NCBI GenBank assembly: GCA_003427395.1
Contig: BFEA01000104.1
Coordinates: 2,731,967 to 2,754,994, forward strand
DNA length: 23,028 nucleotides
Direction: 5' to 3'
DNA from: Chara braunii
Lineage: Eukaryota; Streptophyta; Charophyceae; Charales; Characeae
Position numbers and translations under genes: made by a program. Shown here in pieces: positions 20,165-23,028 of this stretch (within the stretch, counting starts at the first letter, position 1; each line of letters opens with the position of its first letter). A model generated the notes under the pieces. It searched no databases and was not told the origin of the DNA. It was given only the letters and a program-made list of their open reading frames with translations.

Positions 20165-20647
20165 ATGAGTTTTATCACGGAGCGGGTTCTTGACTTACAG
20201 CTGCGGCAGCCACGTGGTCACCTCTCAGAAATTCGGCAAGTCTATCACCCTCGGCTCAATACGGATCTCCGCCGTTTGATGTGATTCTTCTGCGACGAAG
20301 GTGTCTGTGCCACCGCCGCATTTCGGATAGAAGAAAACCCTCATGCGATAGTATTCGCGAAGGTTACTACAGTTCATCGGCGAGCGGGTCTTGGAACGAG
20401 CCACGTCACCACAGTGGCGGGATTCACCAGCGACATCAGCTCGGTCAATCCGCTGAGGCATACCGAGATCTTGGCCTCGCTGCGTGAGTGGACGGAGTAA
20501 GTGTCCAATGTGTGGCAGCACGTCCTCGCCCGCGAAGGGTATAACATCATTCTGATCTCTGCATCGGATATTGACGGTATTCGCCAATCACTGAGCGAGC
20601 GGCCTGTTGTGATTCCTGCCATCGTTCCCTTCCCCCGTCCCCAATGA
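20165..20647 (+). pseudogene. Accessory ORF-A, unrecognised protein of 160 codons with two nonsense codons
   Basis: Frame 2 from an ATG with G at -3 and A at +4. It reads through as a protein-like sequence of mixed composition (start MSFITERVLDLQ), broken by TGA at 20282-20284 and TAA at 20498-20500, and ends at TGA 20645-20647. No transmembrane segment, zinc motif or known domain is recognised. It occupies the position after integrase where some LTR elements carry env-like or additional ORFs. The stop overlaps the next ORF's ATG. That it was once coding is inferred from continuous protein-like composition and from both stops being one C-to-T step from Arg or Gln codons. Confidence 0.5.
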
Positions 20648-22447
20648 ACCACGCCCATCTCCTCACTCCTCTCTCTATCTTTGGTCTTCCCTCTCTCTTC
20701 CCCACCTTCTGGCAATCCGATCTTCACCCTTCTCTCTCCTTCTCATTCGAGCCTCTTTCGGTCCCTTTTATCAAACCTGGATATTGGCGGCTGTTGCGCT
20801 AAACTTTTGAGGAGTTGTCCTTCTGCTTGGCCCGAGTACAAGTGAAGTGGACGGGCACTATCGAGTACCCCACGTGGACCGAGAACCCGGAGCTGCTGAT
20901 CATACAGGGTTGGAGGACTAACGCGGAAGGAGATCTTATTGGATTCCTCTTTGGATGGGTGCAACCAGGTCGCCGTCAGTTGATTGCACAGGAGCTCATC
21001 GCACCGATCGTACAATTGGCGGACGACCTCTCGTCCGACATCTACTTTTAGAGTGACAACAGTCCTACTCCGTACATTTTCGAGCGATCCTTGGATCCGT
21101 ACCTTTAGTGGACTTCGTGCTTGGAGAAACCTAGCGACGAGGATACACTACCATCGCGACAGAAGTATCTGAAGCCGTACAAGATCCCCTACGCCTTCTT
21201 CCCGAGGGCAGAAGAAGCACCGATCATCGACGACGACGAAGAAGAAGGAGCCGGATCCGAGCGGGAAGCCCCGCCGGAAGAAGCAATACGTACGGGAACG
21301 GAGGTGGAAGAACGGGAAAAGGCACGAAAGTGCGAAGAAATTGCCTCCGGAAAGCGCTAGCTGGAGTTCGCCAGCAAACCTAGCCTGCGCCTTGATAACG
21401 ATCCGACCCGGGAACCAGAGCCATCGAAGCTCGGAGATGGCGACCCTGCAGCCACCACCTCAAGTGCCGCGCGACGGAGACGGCGCCGATCCCCCTCCCC
21501 CTCTAGCCCCACCCGTCCCCCAGTTCGCCCACGTACCGATGCGGGCGATAGGCCTTCGTCCTCAGACGCCGTCCCGCTGACCCCTTGATTTCCTCACCCT
21601 CGAGCAGATCTGTACCCCCGTCACCTTCCCTTCCCATCCTTTCCATCCACATCTCTTCCGTGACTTCTACTCCACCCGTCTACTCGCCTTCGTCTACCCC
21701 CACGCCTCCCTTCGGTCCGTTGCTCCCACGTTTTGCTGACATCTCCTGCTGTTCAGCGCTGCATGGGAGGAATCCAAAGTGGTAGAGGTCTATTGCGTTG
21801 CCACGGGGACAATCCCCGCCTGTCGCCACTTCGAGATCTTCCGAGCGGCGCTTTTCCGCACCCTCTCCTCCTTCTATCACGATTACCTCGCTTCTCTCCC
21901 CCGCAGTGGCGATCATTTCCCCCGCTTCCATCGAATCATCCAATGAGAGGAGCTCCCGGTGACTATGGAAGGGATGAATCGCTTCCTACCCCTACTCCCT
22001 CCCTGTCATCCCCGCCAGATCCCCGGCATGTACCGCCTCTACTGGCCTATCCCAACTAGGCAGTGGTAGATCCCCTTTCACCTACCCCCCCCCCTCCCCT
22101 CTCTCCTCCCTCCATCGACACGAATCAGTAAGCTTCGCGAAGATCACGCCATCGATGATGACGTCAACCTATGCGCTGATTCGACGGACAGCAACGAGCA
22201 GGAGTGTAGAGCACACGGAGATCGGATGGACCATGATGGCGTCACCTGGACGATCTCCACGAGGCAGAGGGTTCCATATGACAGGGCTACAGAGATCTTG
22301 CCACGGATGTTGTTGCCATCTCATCCGCGGCCCAGTTATCGTTCCTCGTACTTCTTTTCTGCTATGTTGATACGCTTCGTTCCTTATGCATCACTCTGTT
22401 CTCCCCTCTTCTTCTTCGCCATGACATGCAATCAGGAGATCGCATAA
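20644..22447 (+). pseudogene. Accessory ORF-B, unrecognised protein of about 600 codons, frameshifted
   Basis: It starts at ATG 20644, overlapping the ORF-A stop as ATGA. Frame 1 runs to 21586 with TAA 20800, TAG 21049, TAG 21106 and TAG 21358. A one-base slip in the CCCC run at 21581-21584 moves it to frame 2, which continues to TAA 22445 with TGA 21737, TGA 21944 and TAG 22067. The readable product has a Trp-rich globular-looking part (20840-21050), an acidic stretch (DDDEEE, 21225-21245), an Arg/Ser/Pro-rich linker (21465-21560), and a second globular-looking part (21590-22060). No membrane anchor is clear, so it is not obviously env. The first 40 codons are pyrimidine-rich and may be leader. 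The last part, after 22067, is the least certain. Confidence 0.45.
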
Positions 22448-22473
22448 TTTTGGAACCCCCTGCGCGTCACATA

Positions 22474-23028
22474 TGTGACGAACCACTTTCCGACCCCGTG
22501 CCATCTTTCGTACCCTTTCTTTTGCTTGCATCATACCAACCCCAGGAAAATCCCGTTTTGAGTTCTTGCTTTCAGGGGGCGCATTTTCCTTTTTTGAGAG
22601 TTTTTTTTTCCGACTGCTGAGTCCTGTTTTTCTTTTTTGCAAAGTCGGGAAATTCATGGGAATTTACGTGCGCCTTAGCGAGCGCACTAGGAATTGGGCT
22701 CGGTAGTTGGGAATTCCGGGATAAGCGGAACTTCGACGTGTCCTTTTTGGGTGTGTGAATGTGCTTGGGCGCATCGGGGAAATCTCTCGGAATTTTACGA
22801 GAGTACGAATAGGTGTAGGATTTTATTTTCCGGCGTCGCTTTTTCTCGTGCGGATATGGTGGTTTCAATTTTGAATTAGGATAGAAGCAAGCTGTAACTA
22901 TTTCGGTGCCTTTTTTCCTTTTTTTTGACGGCACCGTGCATGCAAAAGCTTCCTCCTCTCTGTCCCCCACATCGCTCCCTCCCGCGCCTCCCTTCCCTTC
23001 TCCCTTCTTTCTCTCTCTCCCCGTAACT
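22474..23028 (+). repeat. 3' LTR, truncated by the window edge
   Basis: It begins TGTGACGAACC and matches the first 555 bases of the 5' LTR with about 28 differences by hand count, mostly C/T and A/G transitions. It starts 26 bases after the ORF-B stop. The bases just upstream are not a clear polypurine tract, which is unusual for the plus-strand primer position. Confidence 0.95.

Larger units (their letters stand above)
10858..23028 (+). mobile_element. Ty3/gypsy LTR retrotransposon with PHD-integrase and accessory ORFs, 3' end beyond window
   Basis: Two copies of an LTR beginning TGTGACGAACC lie at 10858 and 22474 in the same orientation; a tRNA-iMet-like primer site follows the first. Order is gag, protease, RT, RNase H, integrase, the Ty3/gypsy order (copia would place integrase before RT). 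The integrase ends in a GPY/F-like module without a visible chromodomain. About 2.9 kb separate the integrase stop from the 3' LTR and carry extra ORFs. At more than 12.17 kb it is large. Multiple stops and an RT deletion make it non-autonomous. The 5-bp flank before the 5' LTR is GGACA; its partner lies outside the window. Confidence 0.92.

Noticed and set aside
20644-22447. Accessory ORF-B as an env-like glycoprotein
   Set aside because: No signal peptide or clear transmembrane anchor is visible; the hydrophobic stretches are short or lie in the doubtful last part.
22447-22473. Polypurine tract before the 3' LTR
   Set aside because: The bases before 22474 are mixed (AATTTTGGAACCCCC type) and not a purine run; the plus-strand primer site is unclear in this copy.

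Overview
The window is eukaryotic nuclear DNA, most likely from a green plant or streptophyte alga with a repeat-rich genome. The reasons are a plant-type TauE/SafE membrane protein, a plant-style L1-like LINE ending in a zf-RVT zinc region, and a Ty3/gypsy LTR retrotransposon primed by initiator-Met tRNA. A charophyte such as Chara is my guess; nothing in the window proves the species. No prokaryotic gene organisation is seen.

Layout. (1) 1-5600: one apparently intact host gene on the minus strand (289-3525), an intronless TauE/SafE-type transporter with very large low-complexity insertions. It is flanked on both sides by long CT/CA compound microsatellites, and upstream by imperfect duplicated segments. 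(2) 5600-6260: a small hairpin (5602-5721), a decayed tRNA-like sequence with A and B boxes (5757-5830), and anonymous DNA. (3) about 6258-10857: a dead L1-like LINE on the plus strand (endonuclease, linker, reverse transcriptase, zf-RVT). It has many stops and frameshifts, and a 386-bp Tourist/Harbinger-like MITE with perfect TIRs and a TTA target duplication splits its endonuclease. (4) 10858 to the window end: a Ty3/gypsy element at least 12.2 kb long, inserted into the LINE coding region. Its 5' LTR appears about 2.7 kb long and its 3' LTR is cut off by the window edge. Inside are gag, protease-RT-RNase H, a separate integrase ORF that starts with a PHD-type zinc finger, an AT-rich foldback insertion, and two unrecognised accessory ORFs that overlap stop-to-start just before the 3' LTR.

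How it fits together. The nesting gives an order: LINE first, then independently the MITE and the LTR element into it, then the AT-rich foldback element into the LTR element. The two visible LTR stretches differ at roughly 28 of 555 positions by hand count (about 95% identity). Most nonsense codons in both retroelements are explicable by C-to-T or G-to-A change, as expected for old methylated repeats. Neither retroelement copy can be autonomous.

The most unusual system is the LTR element: PHD finger plus integrase in its own ORF, no visible chromodomain, and extra ORF-A and ORF-B in the position where retroviruses keep env, each downstream block preceded by a pyrimidine-rich tract ending in AG. 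Reading-frame statements come from direct translation; family assignments come from motif recognition without a database search.
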